Origin: Flavihumibacter soli
GTDB taxonomy: Bacteria; Bacteroidota; Bacteroidia; Sphingobacteriales; Sphingobacteriaceae
Direction: 5' to 3'
NCBI RefSeq assembly: GCF_010692725.1
Contig: NZ_JAAFZB010000096.1
Coordinates: forward strand, 372,001 to 436,000
DNA: 64,000 bases
A model generated the notes under the pieces. The model was not told the DNA's origin and did not search any database. It worked only from the letters and a program-made list of their open reading frames with translations. Below are positions 45,294 through 53,563 of the stretch, one piece after another; the stretch's first letter is position 1; every line of letters begins with the position of its first letter. A program made the position numbers and the translations under genes.

Positions 45294-46079
45294 ATGAGAA
45301 AATTTCTAAGTATTGCTAATACAGCCGCGTTCAGCATCACAATTATTTTCAACTATCTTTCCAATACAGGGTTCTTTAACGGGAACACCATGAGCACCGT
45401 GTCCGACCGGTATCAGAACCTGTTCACCCCTGCCGGATATGCATTTTCTATCTGGGGCCTGATCTATCTGGGCTTGCTCGGTTTCGTCGTCTACCAGGCC
45501 CGAAGCATAGCGAAGAAAACAAAGTCCGATGATGTTGTTTCGCAGGTCGGCTGGTGGTTTGTTATATCCTGTGCTGCCAATTCCCTCTGGATCCTGGCCT
45601 GGCTCTACGATCTGACTGGCATCTCGGTCGTCCTCATGTTCATCCTCCTTTTTTGCCTGGTAAAAATCATCCTGCGAACCCGTATGGAACTGGATGAAGT
45701 TCCGGTAAGTAAGCTGGCTTTCCTGTGGTGGCCCTTCGCCTTTTACTCAGGCTGGATAACCGTCGCAGCGATCGCAAACGTTGCCGCTTACCTGACTAAA
45801 GTTGGGTGGGATGGTTTTGGATTATCAGGCGTAACCTGGGCCCTTATCATGATCCTGGTTGCCGGAGTGGTAAATGTCTATATTACCTGGAAAAGAAACC
45901 TCCGCGAGTTTGCCCTGGTCGGCGTATGGGGACTGACCGCGGTTGCAGCCGCCAACTGGCATAAAGAGCAAATCGTTGGTCATACTGCCATTGCAGTTTC
46001 CGTCATAGTATTACTGAGCATTGGCATGCACGCGTATAAGAACAGGAAAAGCATTTTCAATATGCTGAATCCGAATTGA
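45294..46079 (+). CDS. TspO/MBR-like tryptophan-rich membrane protein
   Basis: The ~261-residue membrane protein has about seven hydrophobic helices, more than the five of TspO. It is rich in Trp and has the family-like segments FTPAGYAFSIWGLIYLGLL, WFVISCAANSLWILAWLYD and WPFAFYSGWITVAAIANVA. Homologs are labelled tryptophan-rich sensory protein. TspO proteins bind porphyrins; a role here is unknown. ATG 45294 (MRKFLSI) gives a sensible start. The photolyase gene follows after 5 bp. Confidence 0.78.
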   Translation: MRKFLSIANTAAFSITIIFNYLSNTGFFNGNTMSTVSDRYQNLFTPAGYAFSIWGLIYLGLLGFVVYQARSIAKKTKSDDVVSQVGWWFVISCAANSLWILAWLYDLTGISVVLMFILLFCLVKIILRTRMELDEVPVSKLAFLWWPFAFYSGWITVAAIANVAAYLTKVGWDGFGLSGVTWALIMILVAGVVNVYITWKRNLREFALVGVWGLTAVAAANWHKEQIVGHTAIAVSVIVLLSIGMHAYKNRKSIFNMLNPN

Positions 46080-46084
46080 GAGCT

Positions 46085-47389
46085 ATGAAGGAGCAGGTAA
46101 GTGTTTGCTGGTTACGGCGCGATCTGCGTTTGTTTGATAATGCAGCATTGTACCATGCATTAATGAGTGGTCATCCCGTACTGCTTATCTTCATTTTCGA
46201 CACGCTGATACTGGAAAAGCTTCCCGATAAAAATGACCGGCGCGTCAGCTTTATCCATCAATCGCTGCGCAACCTGCAGGAGGCGCTGCGCGAGCGGGGA
46301 TCATCACTGTTAATCCTGCACGGCGAGCCGCCCGCGTGTTTTGAAAAGCTTTGCAGCCGCTTCGATGTGAAAAATGTCTTCACGAATCATGACTATGAGC
46401 CCTATGCGATTGATCGCGATGCGAAGATCGGCAGCATGCTGGCCGGGCAGGCAATACCCTTCCGGACCTTCAAGGACCAGGTGATCTTCGAAAGGTCGGA
46501 GGTGATGAAACCGGATGGCTCACCATACACCGTCTTCACACCCTATTCCAGAATCTGGAAACAGAAATACCGGTCGGAACCCACACCTGAATTCCCGAGC
46601 GAAGAACACCTGGATGCCCTCCTGAAGACGGCCCTCTTTCCATTTCCTTCCCTGGCCGAACTGGGCTTTGAAAAAGCCGAAGTGCATACCGGCAGCCCGG
46701 AGATCAATGAGGAGATCCTCCGGCATTACCATGATACCCGCAATATCCCTTCCGTCGACGGGACCAGTAAGCTGAGTGTGCATCTGCGCTTCGGAACCGT
46801 GAGCGTTCGCCGCCTCGTGCGACTGGCTGCTGAACTCAACGAGCAATGGCTGAACGAACTCATCTGGCGGGATTTCTTTATGATGATCCTCTTTCAGTTT
46901 CCGGAGGTAGTGGCTGGCTGTTTTAAAAAGAAATATGAGCAGATCCGGTGGCGCAATAACGAGCATGAATTCGAATTATGGTGCAAAGGCGAAACAGGCT
47001 ACCCCATTGTCGACGCCGGCATGCGGCAGCTGAATGAGACCGGCTGGATGCATAACCGCGTGCGTATGATCGTCGCCAGCTTCCTGGTGAAGCACCTGCT
47101 GATCGACTGGCGCTGGGGGGAAGCATACTTCGCAGAAAAGCTGCTCGACTACGAGCTTGCCTCCAACAACGGGAACTGGCAATGGGCGGCAGGCTGCGGC
47201 TGCGATGCGGCACCCTACTTTCGGATCTTTAACCCCCATGAACAGACCCGCAAATTTGACCCGGAACTAAAGTATATCAAGACCTGGATTAAAGGATTCC
47301 CGGATTACTATCCGGAGCCCATCGTGGAACATGATGCGGCAAGAAAGCGGGCCTTGCAGGTTTATAAGGAATCACTTGGAGCTCTCTGA
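46085..47389 (+). CDS. phrB: Deoxyribodipyrimidine photolyase
   Basis: The ~434-residue class I CPD photolyase has an N-terminal antenna domain (VCWLRRDLRLFDNAALYHAL, LIFIFDTLIL) and a C-terminal FAD domain (WRDFFMMILFQFP, GYPIVDAGMRQLNETGWMHNR, LASNNGNWQWAAGCGCDAAPYFRIFNP). The Trp electron-transfer residues of the FAD domain are visible. It uses blue light to repair cyclobutane pyrimidine dimers. It is close behind the TspO-like gene, so the two may be cotranscribed. ATG 46085 (MKEQVSV) is preferred. Its 3' end overlaps the truncated PfpI remnant. Confidence 0.94.
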   Translation: MKEQVSVCWLRRDLRLFDNAALYHALMSGHPVLLIFIFDTLILEKLPDKNDRRVSFIHQSLRNLQEALRERGSSLLILHGEPPACFEKLCSRFDVKNVFTNHDYEPYAIDRDAKIGSMLAGQAIPFRTFKDQVIFERSEVMKPDGSPYTVFTPYSRIWKQKYRSEPTPEFPSEEHLDALLKTALFPFPSLAELGFEKAEVHTGSPEINEEILRHYHDTRNIPSVDGTSKLSVHLRFGTVSVRRLVRLAAELNEQWLNELIWRDFFMMILFQFPEVVAGCFKKKYEQIRWRNNEHEFELWCKGETGYPIVDAGMRQLNETGWMHNRVRMIVASFLVKHLLIDWRWGEAYFAEKLLDYELASNNGNWQWAAGCGCDAAPYFRIFNPHEQTRKFDPELKYIKTWIKGFPDYYPEPIVEHDAARKRALQVYKESLGAL

Positions 47390-47589
47390 ACATCAGCGAT
47401 ATTCCGGTCGACGGTGCATTCAACAGACCACTCATGATGATTCATCCCACGAACTTTATCCTTTTGCGGAGAAACAATATGCACTGTAGCACCTGCTTCT
47501 TCCAATGCCTTCTTCGGACTCAGCAGTTCTGATTCTTCAAAACCGTTTTCTGTCAGAATAGCGATCTTTCTGTTTTTTAGCATTTCCAT
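47362..47589 (-). pseudogene. Truncated DJ-1/PfpI-family protein
   Basis: Only the first 75 codons of a DJ-1/PfpI gene remain: RKIAILTENGFEESELLSPKKALEEAGATVHIVSPQ, where the Glu and the following strand are typical, then HHEWSVECTVDRNIADV. Full-length members are ~170-190 residues; the nucleophile-elbow Cys, which follows a later strand, is missing. The frame runs into the 3' end of phrB on the other strand, with a 28-bp overlap. A deletion appears to have joined the two here. Confidence 0.75.
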
Positions 47590-47761
47590 AGCGGTTTATT
47601 TAAAGGTCATTTCACTAAGATTTACATATCCCGCAGGAAATTGTTTAGTTAATTACTTCATTTTAAATTAATGAACTTCTCATGCCCTCACTGTAAGCAT
47701 TTATGTGTAGGATAGCAGAAGCAACTTCACAATGATCAACGGTATTTCATGCGGTACTCAA

Positions 47762-47801
47762 GTTAAGGTCAAGTCCATGAATTTATGGACTTGACCTTAA
47801 C
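47762..47801. repeat. Hairpin GGTCAAGTCC...GGACTTGACC, copy 2
   Basis: GTTAAGGTCAAGTCCAT (47762-47778) pairs perfectly with ATGGACTTGACCTTAAC (47785-47801) around a 6-nt loop. Without a T-run it is not a standard terminator. The trailing CCTTAACAAGACC matches the sequence after the hairpin at 4207. The rest of the 47590-47860 gap holds nothing else recognisable. Confidence 0.7.
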
Positions 47802-47860
47802 AAGACCTCTGCCTTTCGGCCATATGGCTTAACGAAAAATTAGTGAGATGGTGACGGAAA

Positions 47861-48658
47861 TCAGGAACCAATCACGGTAAAAGAAGCTACCATATTGATG
47901 AGCGCGTTCCGATCCTCGGCGGATGTTATCATGTTGTTATAATTGGCGGTGGGGGCATAAAGCATCCCGTTTTGGAGAATGATCTTTTGATAACTCACAC
48001 CTCCGGTTTGCTGGTTATTATAAGTCAGAATTGCGGTGGTGTAATTATTATCGTACTTGATATCAGGCATTTCACTTATCAGGCCCATGTACAGAAACAT
48101 TTCCATGGTGAGCCGCACCTGATCCTGGAAAGGTAAGCCCGGCTGCATCGGCGACCTTGTGATCCGAAGATCACCTCCCTGTCCGCTGATGATGTTGATC
48201 GGTGTCATGGGATCGTTTAAGCCCGCAGGATTATACTGAACAGTCCATTGCTCCGGATTTTCGACTGTTAGCACATAACCCGCTTCTTTATTGATTAAGT
48301 TCTTACCGGCAAACTGGTTAGGAGATATCCGGATATTTTCCTGCTGCAGTTTATCGATCACTCTAGGGTCTATGGATCCCGTTGTAAAGTCAATCTCTTC
48401 GCCCCTGAGGGTGGTGGTTTGAGTTTCTTGTTTTACCTGCTCGACGATAGGCCTGTCGACTTTGAAGTGGAATTTAGCATTCTTAAGATCGATTTCGGCC
48501 TCACCCTTTCCCGCTACACCTCTAAATACAAGAATCAATCCGACGATGGAAATAGCTCCCATCAGTAAGAGCACCATCATCTGGCGCTTTGTTCTCTGCC
48601 TTTCGCGTTCGATCTTGACGAAATCAGATTCGGGAGCCTGGGGCGATTTGCCAAACAT
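47861..48658 (-). CDS. Membrane-anchored hypothetical protein
   Basis: The 265-residue protein has a charged cytoplasmic N-terminus (DFVKIERERQRTKRQ), one membrane helix at 31-46 (MVLLLMGAISIVGLILV) and a ~215-residue extracytoplasmic part with no domain I recognise. It has IDLKNAKFHFKVDRPIVEQV, NKEAGYVLTVENPEQWTVQY and a conserved-looking GGDLRITRSP. It stands alone, divergent from purN with ~135 bp between the starts. Confidence 0.55.
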   Translation of the reverse strand: MFGKSPQAPESDFVKIERERQRTKRQMMVLLLMGAISIVGLILVFRGVAGKGEAEIDLKNAKFHFKVDRPIVEQVKQETQTTTLRGEEIDFTTGSIDPRVIDKLQQENIRISPNQFAGKNLINKEAGYVLTVENPEQWTVQYNPAGLNDPMTPINIISGQGGDLRITRSPMQPGLPFQDQVRLTMEMFLYMGLISEMPDIKYDNNYTTAILTYNNQQTGGVSYQKIILQNGMLYAPTANYNNMITSAEDRNALINMVASFTVIGS

Positions 48659-48741
48659 ATTTAAGCGTTTAGGGCTTATTTACTTAAATTTAATAAAAAT
48701 TACTAAAAAGCATATGAAAGTGGAGGTATAAAACATTTCGT

Positions 48742-48771
48742 TTTGAAGAAACCTTCAAACTAATATCTTTG
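48742..48771 (+). promoter_or_regulatory. purN promoter
   Basis: TTTG (48742-48745), 18 bp, then TATCTTTG (48764-48771) fits TTTG-N18/19-TAnnTTTG. It lies 24 bp before the purN start. Confidence 0.6.
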
Positions 48772-48794
48772 AATGAAATTATATCAAAAAGGAT

Positions 48795-49376
48795 TTGAAG
48801 AAACGTATCGCTATTTTCGCTTCTGGCTCCGGCTCAAATGCCCAGAAAATAATGGAGCATTTCAAGAAACACAACGAGGCGGAGGTGGCCATCGTTCTCA
48901 CGAATAACCCCGAAGCGTACGTATTGCAGCGAGCTGATAATTTCGAAGTGCCCTCGCACATCTTCACCCGACATGAATTCTATCAGACTGACGATATCAT
49001 TCAACTATTAAAAAACCTCCAGATTGATATTATCGTTCTGGCAGGCTTTCTGTGGCTTATCCCAGGGAATCTCCTTAAGGCCTTTCCCAACAGGATCATC
49101 AACCTCCATCCTGCGCTTCTCCCTAAATACGGCGGCAAAGGCATGTATGGCGACAACGTTCATAAAGCGATAATGGAAGCCGGGGATCCCGAGTCGGGAA
49201 TAACCATTCATTTTGTCAATGAAAACTTCGACGAAGGTGAGATTATACATCAAAGCCGTTTTCATATCGACAAAGATGACGATCTGGAAATGATCAAATT
49301 CAAAGGTCAGCAACTCGAACACCTCCACTACCCCAAAGTAATTGAACTCCTGCTTAAGAAAATGCGCGAGATCTGA
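48795..49376 (+). CDS. purN: Phosphoribosylglycinamide formyltransferase
   Basis: The 193-residue PurN transfers a formyl group from 10-formyl-THF to GAR in purine synthesis. Seen are FASGSGSNAQKIMEHF (phosphate loop), DIIVLAGFLWLIP, INLHPALLPKYGGKGMYG (catalytic Asn/His region) and AGDPESGITIHFVNENFDEG with the catalytic Asp. The only start that fits the domain is TTG at 48795 (LKKRIAIF); no in-frame ATG lies just upstream. It is followed by purH. Confidence 0.93.
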   Translation: MKKRIAIFASGSGSNAQKIMEHFKKHNEAEVAIVLTNNPEAYVLQRADNFEVPSHIFTRHEFYQTDDIIQLLKNLQIDIIVLAGFLWLIPGNLLKAFPNRIINLHPALLPKYGGKGMYGDNVHKAIMEAGDPESGITIHFVNENFDEGEIIHQSRFHIDKDDDLEMIKFKGQQLEHLHYPKVIELLLKKMREI

Positions 49377-49433
49377 ACGCCTGATTATTTAGCTATAAAG
49401 GGAATTAACCCTGCAAAATAATTTCAAAAAACC

Positions 49434-49441
49434 TATCTTTG
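49434..49441 (+). promoter_or_regulatory. purH -7 promoter element
   Basis: TATCTTTG matches the Bacteroidota -7 element and lies 21 bp before the purH ATG. No convincing TTTG was seen at -33. Confidence 0.45.
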
Positions 49442-49462
49442 CGGCTCTAAAACACAATCGTA

Positions 49463-50989
49463 ATGAGTCATCCGGTAAAGATCAAAAATGCCTTAATTTC
49501 AGTCTACTATAAAGATAACCTGGAGCCCCTACTTCGTCAGCTGAACAGTCAGGGCGTTGTATTTTATTCTACCGGGGGGACTGAACAATTTATTCGTGAT
49601 CTTGGCATGGATGTAATTGCAGTGGAAGACCTGACCGGATACCCTTCCATATTAGGCGGTCGCGTTAAAACACTTCACCCCAAAGTTTTTGGTGGAATTC
49701 TAAACCGGAGGGCATTGCCGGAAGATAAGGCTCAGATCAGCGAATACGAGATACCTGAGATTGACCTGGTGATCGTTGATCTTTATCCGTTTGAAGAGAC
49801 GGTAAGATCGGGCGCGAAGGAAGAAGATATTATTGAGAAAATAGACATCGGCGGCATTTCCCTGATCCGCGCAGCTGCGAAGAATTTCAACGATGTGGTT
49901 ATCATCGCATCAAAAAATGACTATCAGCAATTAACGGATATTTTGATCGAGAATGCTGGTTATACCACCCTGGCACAGCGGAGGAACTTTGCACGTACTG
50001 CGTTTAATATTTCCTCACATTATGACACCGCGATCTTCAACTACTTTAACCAGGAAGATCCGCTGCCGGTATTCAAGTCTAGCGAACAGCAGGTAAGTGT
50101 ATTGAGGTATGGCGAGAACCCTCATCAGAATGGCTTCTTTTATGGCAACCTGGATGAGATGTTTGACAAGCTGAACGGTAAAGAACTTTCCTATAACAAT
50201 CTGGTGGATGTAGATGCGGCTGTAGCGCTGATTGATGAGTTCAGCGAGCCGACTTTTGCCATCTTAAAACATACGAATGCCTGCGGGGTTGCATCGCGTG
50301 ACAACATTCTTACTGCATGGCAGGATGCCCTTGCCTGTGATCCGGTCTCAGCCTTTGGAGGTGTACTGATCTGTAACAGGGAGATTAATGAGAGTACAGC
50401 TCTGGAAATTAATAAGCTGTTTTTTGAGGTGCTTATCGCTCCTTCTTTTTCTCCGGAAGCACTAGCTGTTTTAACCGGCAAAAAAAACCGAATCTTATTG
50501 AAGCGAAATGACGTAAAACTGCCAGTTAAGCAATTTAAGACCTTACTGAACGGAATAATCGAACAGGATAAGGATCTTACAATTGAGACAGCTGAACAGA
50601 TGACTTCGGTGACGGACCGTAAGCCTACGGAAGCCGAGTTGAAGGACCTGGAATTTGCAAACAAATTGGTAAAACACACGAAGTCTAACACAATTGTTAT
50701 TGCCCGGAAGGGAGCACTGGTTGCCAGCGGCGTCGGTCAGACTTCACGCGTGGATGCGTTGCAGCAGGCAATTGTCAAAGCTAAAGCTTTCAAGTTCGAA
50801 CTGGAGGGAAGTGTAATGGCTTCGGATGCTTTTTTCCCATTTCCTGACTGTGTTGAAATTGCTGCAGGCGCAGGTATCGTTGCTGTTCTGCAACCCGGGG
50901 GATCGATTAAAGACCAGGATTCAATTGATATGGCCAATGAAAAGGGCATTGCTATGGTAACTACGGGGGTCAGACATTTCAAACATTAA
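49463..50989 (+). CDS. purH: Bifunctional AICAR formyltransferase / IMP cyclohydrolase
   Basis: The 508-residue enzyme performs the last two steps to IMP. The N-terminal MGS-like cyclohydrolase domain (1-~195) has YSTGGTEQFIRDLG, VEDLTGYPSILGGRVKTLHP and the KIDIGGISLIRAAAKN segment. The C-terminal AICAR transformylase has LRYGENPHQNG, AILKHTNACGVAS, DPVSAFGG and ASDAFFPFPDCVEIAAGAGI. Full length. It lies downstream of purN with its own -7 element. Confidence 0.96.
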   Translation: MSHPVKIKNALISVYYKDNLEPLLRQLNSQGVVFYSTGGTEQFIRDLGMDVIAVEDLTGYPSILGGRVKTLHPKVFGGILNRRALPEDKAQISEYEIPEIDLVIVDLYPFEETVRSGAKEEDIIEKIDIGGISLIRAAAKNFNDVVIIASKNDYQQLTDILIENAGYTTLAQRRNFARTAFNISSHYDTAIFNYFNQEDPLPVFKSSEQQVSVLRYGENPHQNGFFYGNLDEMFDKLNGKELSYNNLVDVDAAVALIDEFSEPTFAILKHTNACGVASRDNILTAWQDALACDPVSAFGGVLICNREINESTALEINKLFFEVLIAPSFSPEALAVLTGKKNRILLKRNDVKLPVKQFKTLLNGIIEQDKDLTIETAEQMTSVTDRKPTEAELKDLEFANKLVKHTKSNTIVIARKGALVASGVGQTSRVDALQQAIVKAKAFKFELEGSVMASDAFFPFPDCVEIAAGAGIVAVLQPGGSIKDQDSIDMANEKGIAMVTTGVRHFKH

Positions 50990-51036
50990 TTTTAGGCGCT
51001 AAACGGCGGGTTACAATAATCAATACCGAAAACAGT

Positions 51037-51044
51037 TAATTTTG
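51037..51044 (+). promoter_or_regulatory. mreB -7 promoter element
   Basis: TAATTTTG lies 30 bp before the mreB ATG and fits TAnnTTTG. The upstream -33 element is unclear. Confidence 0.4.
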
Positions 51045-51074
51045 CGTACTTTTCAATAAAAACAATATATAAGA

Positions 51075-52097
51075 ATGGGGTTATTCAACTGGTTCACACA
51101 AGAAATCGCAATTGACCTGGGTACGGCAAATACCCTAATAATACATAATGATAAAGTTGTAGTTGATGAACCTTCAATTGTTGCTTTTGACCGCACTACC
51201 AATAAAATTATTGCCATCGGCCGCCAGGCTATGCAGATGGAGGGTAAGACCCACGACAATATCCGCACCGTACGTCCCCTAAAGGATGGAGTAATTGCGG
51301 ACTTCAACGCTGCCGAGCATATGATCCGGGGTATGATCAAGATGATCAACAATGGAAAAGGCTGGTTTTTCCCTTCCTTAAGAATGGTTATCTGTATCCC
51401 TTCGGGCATTACCGAGGTAGAAAAACGTGCGGTCAGGGATTCGGCAGAGATAGCCGGTGCGAAAGAGGTTTATCTCATCCACGAGCCTATGGCTGCAGCG
51501 GTAGGGATTGGCATTGATGTGGAAGAACCGATGGGAAACATGATCATTGATATCGGCGGAGGTACTACGGAGATTGCCGTTATTGCTCTCTCAGGTATCG
51601 TATGTGATCAGTCAATCCGTGTTGCGGGAGATAATTTTGACAGTGACATCGTTCAGTATATTCGTCGCCAGCATAACATTATGATCGGCGATCGCACAGC
51701 TGAGAAAATAAAGATTGAAGTAGGTTCCGCTCTTCCTGAGCTTTCTGATCCTCCTGCTGATTTCGCCGTACAGGGTCGCGATCTGATGACCGGGGTTCCA
51801 AAGCAGATCACCGTATCTTATACAGAGATCGCACATTGTCTTGACAAGTCGATTTCTAAAATTGAGGAAGCCATCCTGAAGGCATTGGAGATCACTCCGC
51901 CTGAACTGTCTGCAGATATCTACCAGACTGGTATTTACCTTACAGGAGGCGGTGCCTTGTTGCGCGGCCTGGATAAGCGTGTAGCTTCCAAAACCAAGCT
52001 GCCGGTTCACGTGGCGGAAGACCCCTTACGTGCGGTTGTTCGCGGTACAGGAATCGCATTGAAAAACATCGGGAATTTTAAATTTTTAATGCAATAA
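51075..52097 (+). CDS. mreB: Rod shape-determining protein MreB
   Basis: The 340-residue actin-fold protein shows an N-terminal amphipathic start (MGLFNWFTQEIAIDLGTANT) with the phosphate-1 loop DLGTANT, VCIPSGITEVEKRAVRDSAE, IDIGGGTTEIAVIALSG (phosphate 2) and YLTGGGALLRGLD (adenosine). Filaments of MreB guide the elongasome that makes lateral cell wall. It is the first gene of mreBCD-mrdA-rodA. The family length is normal. Confidence 0.97.
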   Translation: MGLFNWFTQEIAIDLGTANTLIIHNDKVVVDEPSIVAFDRTTNKIIAIGRQAMQMEGKTHDNIRTVRPLKDGVIADFNAAEHMIRGMIKMINNGKGWFFPSLRMVICIPSGITEVEKRAVRDSAEIAGAKEVYLIHEPMAAAVGIGIDVEEPMGNMIIDIGGGTTEIAVIALSGIVCDQSIRVAGDNFDSDIVQYIRRQHNIMIGDRTAEKIKIEVGSALPELSDPPADFAVQGRDLMTGVPKQITVSYTEIAHCLDKSISKIEEAILKALEITPPELSADIYQTGIYLTGGGALLRGLDKRVASKTKLPVHVAEDPLRAVVRGTGIALKNIGNFKFLMQ

Positions 52098-52099
52098 TT

Positions 52100-52220
52100 A
52101 GATATGAGATATTAGATGTTAGATTTTAGAATTTAGATTTTAGACTGGAAAACTTCCAAAGTCTCATATCTCATATCTCAAATCTCATGTCTTATATCTC
52201 AAATCTCACATCTAAAACAC
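52100..52220. repeat. Two-armed simple repeat inside the mre operon
   Basis: A stretch of TTAGAT/TTTAGA words (52112-52145) is followed by TCTCATATC/TCTCAAATC words (52163-52218). The first arm begins ATATGAGATATTAGAT and the second carries TCTCATATCTCATATC, so parts are complementary and could form a long hairpin between the mreB and mreC messages. Confidence 0.6.
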
Positions 52221-53048
52221 ATGCGTAATCTCTGGATCTTTATCAGTAAATACAACGCATTCTTTTTCCTGATCATTTTCCTGTTGATATCACTCATTTT
52301 GCTGGTGAATAACAATTCATACCAGAGGGCCAGCGTATGGAATTCATCACACCAGCTTATCGGCGAGGCCTACGAACGGGTAAATGCGTTCACTAGTTAC
52401 CTGAGCCTAGGCCGTACCAATGACAGCCTTGCGGCAGAAAATGCCCGACTGAATAATCAGTTAAAAACATCATTTTTTGACGACAGCGTGGAGCAGCATT
52501 CGGTGAATGACACCCTCACCCAGCAGCAATACAGTTATATCGTTGCTAAGGTTGTTAACAACTCTGTGCATCAAAAGAATAATTATATCACTATTAATCG
52601 CGGCCTTAAACATGGTATCAAAAAAGGATGGGGTGTGATTAGTGCGAAAGGCGTCGTGGGAATTGTCCTGAATGTTTCTGAGCATTTTGCAACTATACAG
52701 TCAGTGCTGCACAGCGATACCCGCATAAGTGCGAGTGTTAACGGGAATATAGGTTCCCTTGTCTGGGGAGAAGACAGCAGTGATCCGCGATTGGCAATTC
52801 TGCGGGATATTCCCAATCATGTCATTGTTAAAAAGGGTAATCGCGTGGTCACCTCAGGTTACTCGCTTTTTCCATCGGGTATCGAGATCGGTCGTGTAAC
52901 CCGCACCGGACTTAAGGGGGGCGATAGCTTCCTCGATATCGAAATTTATCTAAGCACTGATTTTTCAAAACTCCAGTATGTGTATGTAATCAATAACCTG
53001 CTTGCACAGGAACAAAAGGAACTGGAGGCTCCTAATAAACCGCAATAA
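52221..53048 (+). CDS. mreC: Rod shape-determining protein MreC
   Basis: The 275-residue protein has a short cytoplasmic start, one membrane helix (FFLIIFLLISLILLV, 15-29), a coiled coil (about 60-95, NDSLAAENARLNNQL) and two beta-barrel domains (KGWGVISAKGVVGIVLNVSEH, GNRVVTSGYSLFPSGIEIG). It is the periplasmic elongasome scaffold that binds PBP2 and MreD. Its stop TAA shares one base with the mreD ATG. Confidence 0.94.
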   Translation: MRNLWIFISKYNAFFFLIIFLLISLILLVNNNSYQRASVWNSSHQLIGEAYERVNAFTSYLSLGRTNDSLAAENARLNNQLKTSFFDDSVEQHSVNDTLTQQQYSYIVAKVVNNSVHQKNNYITINRGLKHGIKKGWGVISAKGVVGIVLNVSEHFATIQSVLHSDTRISASVNGNIGSLVWGEDSSDPRLAILRDIPNHVIVKKGNRVVTSGYSLFPSGIEIGRVTRTGLKGGDSFLDIEIYLSTDFSKLQYVYVINNLLAQEQKELEAPNKPQ

Positions 53049-53563
53049 TGGGACGCGTCATTCTGATTAATACTTTCCGCTTCATCCTGCTGATCTGCCT
53101 GCAGGTTTTCCTGCTGAAAAACATCGGCTACTATAACCTTGCAATCCCTTTTCTCTATATACTGTTTATCTTGCTTCTGCCATTTAAAATACCAAACGGG
53201 TTACTGTTCCTTCTGTCATTCCTGACAGGACTTACTGTAGACGTTTTTTATGATACACTGGGGCTGAATGCTGCCGCATGTACGGTTCTGGCATTTGTAA
53301 GAATCGTATTTATTAGTGTTACGGTACAGCGCGAGGGGTTTGACAATGAACCAGACCCCAGCCTTGGAATAATGGGTTTAAGATGGTTTATATTTTATGC
53401 AATCATCCTCACGTTTTTCCATCATTTGGTATTGTTCAGCTTCGAGACTTTTCGGTTTACCGAGTTCGGTTACATACTAATCCGCAGTATTTTAAGTTCA
53501 TTATTTACTGTACTTTTAATGATTTTAGCCGAGTTCATGTTTTTCCGTAAAAAAGTGCGTTAA
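53048..53563 (+). CDS. mreD: Rod shape-determining protein MreD
   Basis: The 171-residue protein is almost wholly membrane helices (about five to six), with a conserved-looking GLTVDVFYDTLGLNAAACTVL. It belongs to the MreD family by order, size and hydrophobicity; sequence motifs are weak, as is usual. It overlaps mreC by one base and mrdA by one base. Confidence 0.88.
   Translation: MGRVILINTFRFILLICLQVFLLKNIGYYNLAIPFLYILFILLLPFKIPNGLLFLLSFLTGLTVDVFYDTLGLNAAACTVLAFVRIVFISVTVQREGFDNEPDPSLGIMGLRWFIFYAIILTFFHHLVLFSFETFRFTEFGYILIRSILSSLFTVLLMILAEFMFFRKKVR

Noticed and set aside
47762-47801. Hairpin as a rho-independent terminator for phrB or the downstream gene
   Set aside because: No T-run on either side, and a related hairpin occurs at 4207 away from any gene end, so a repeat is the better reading.
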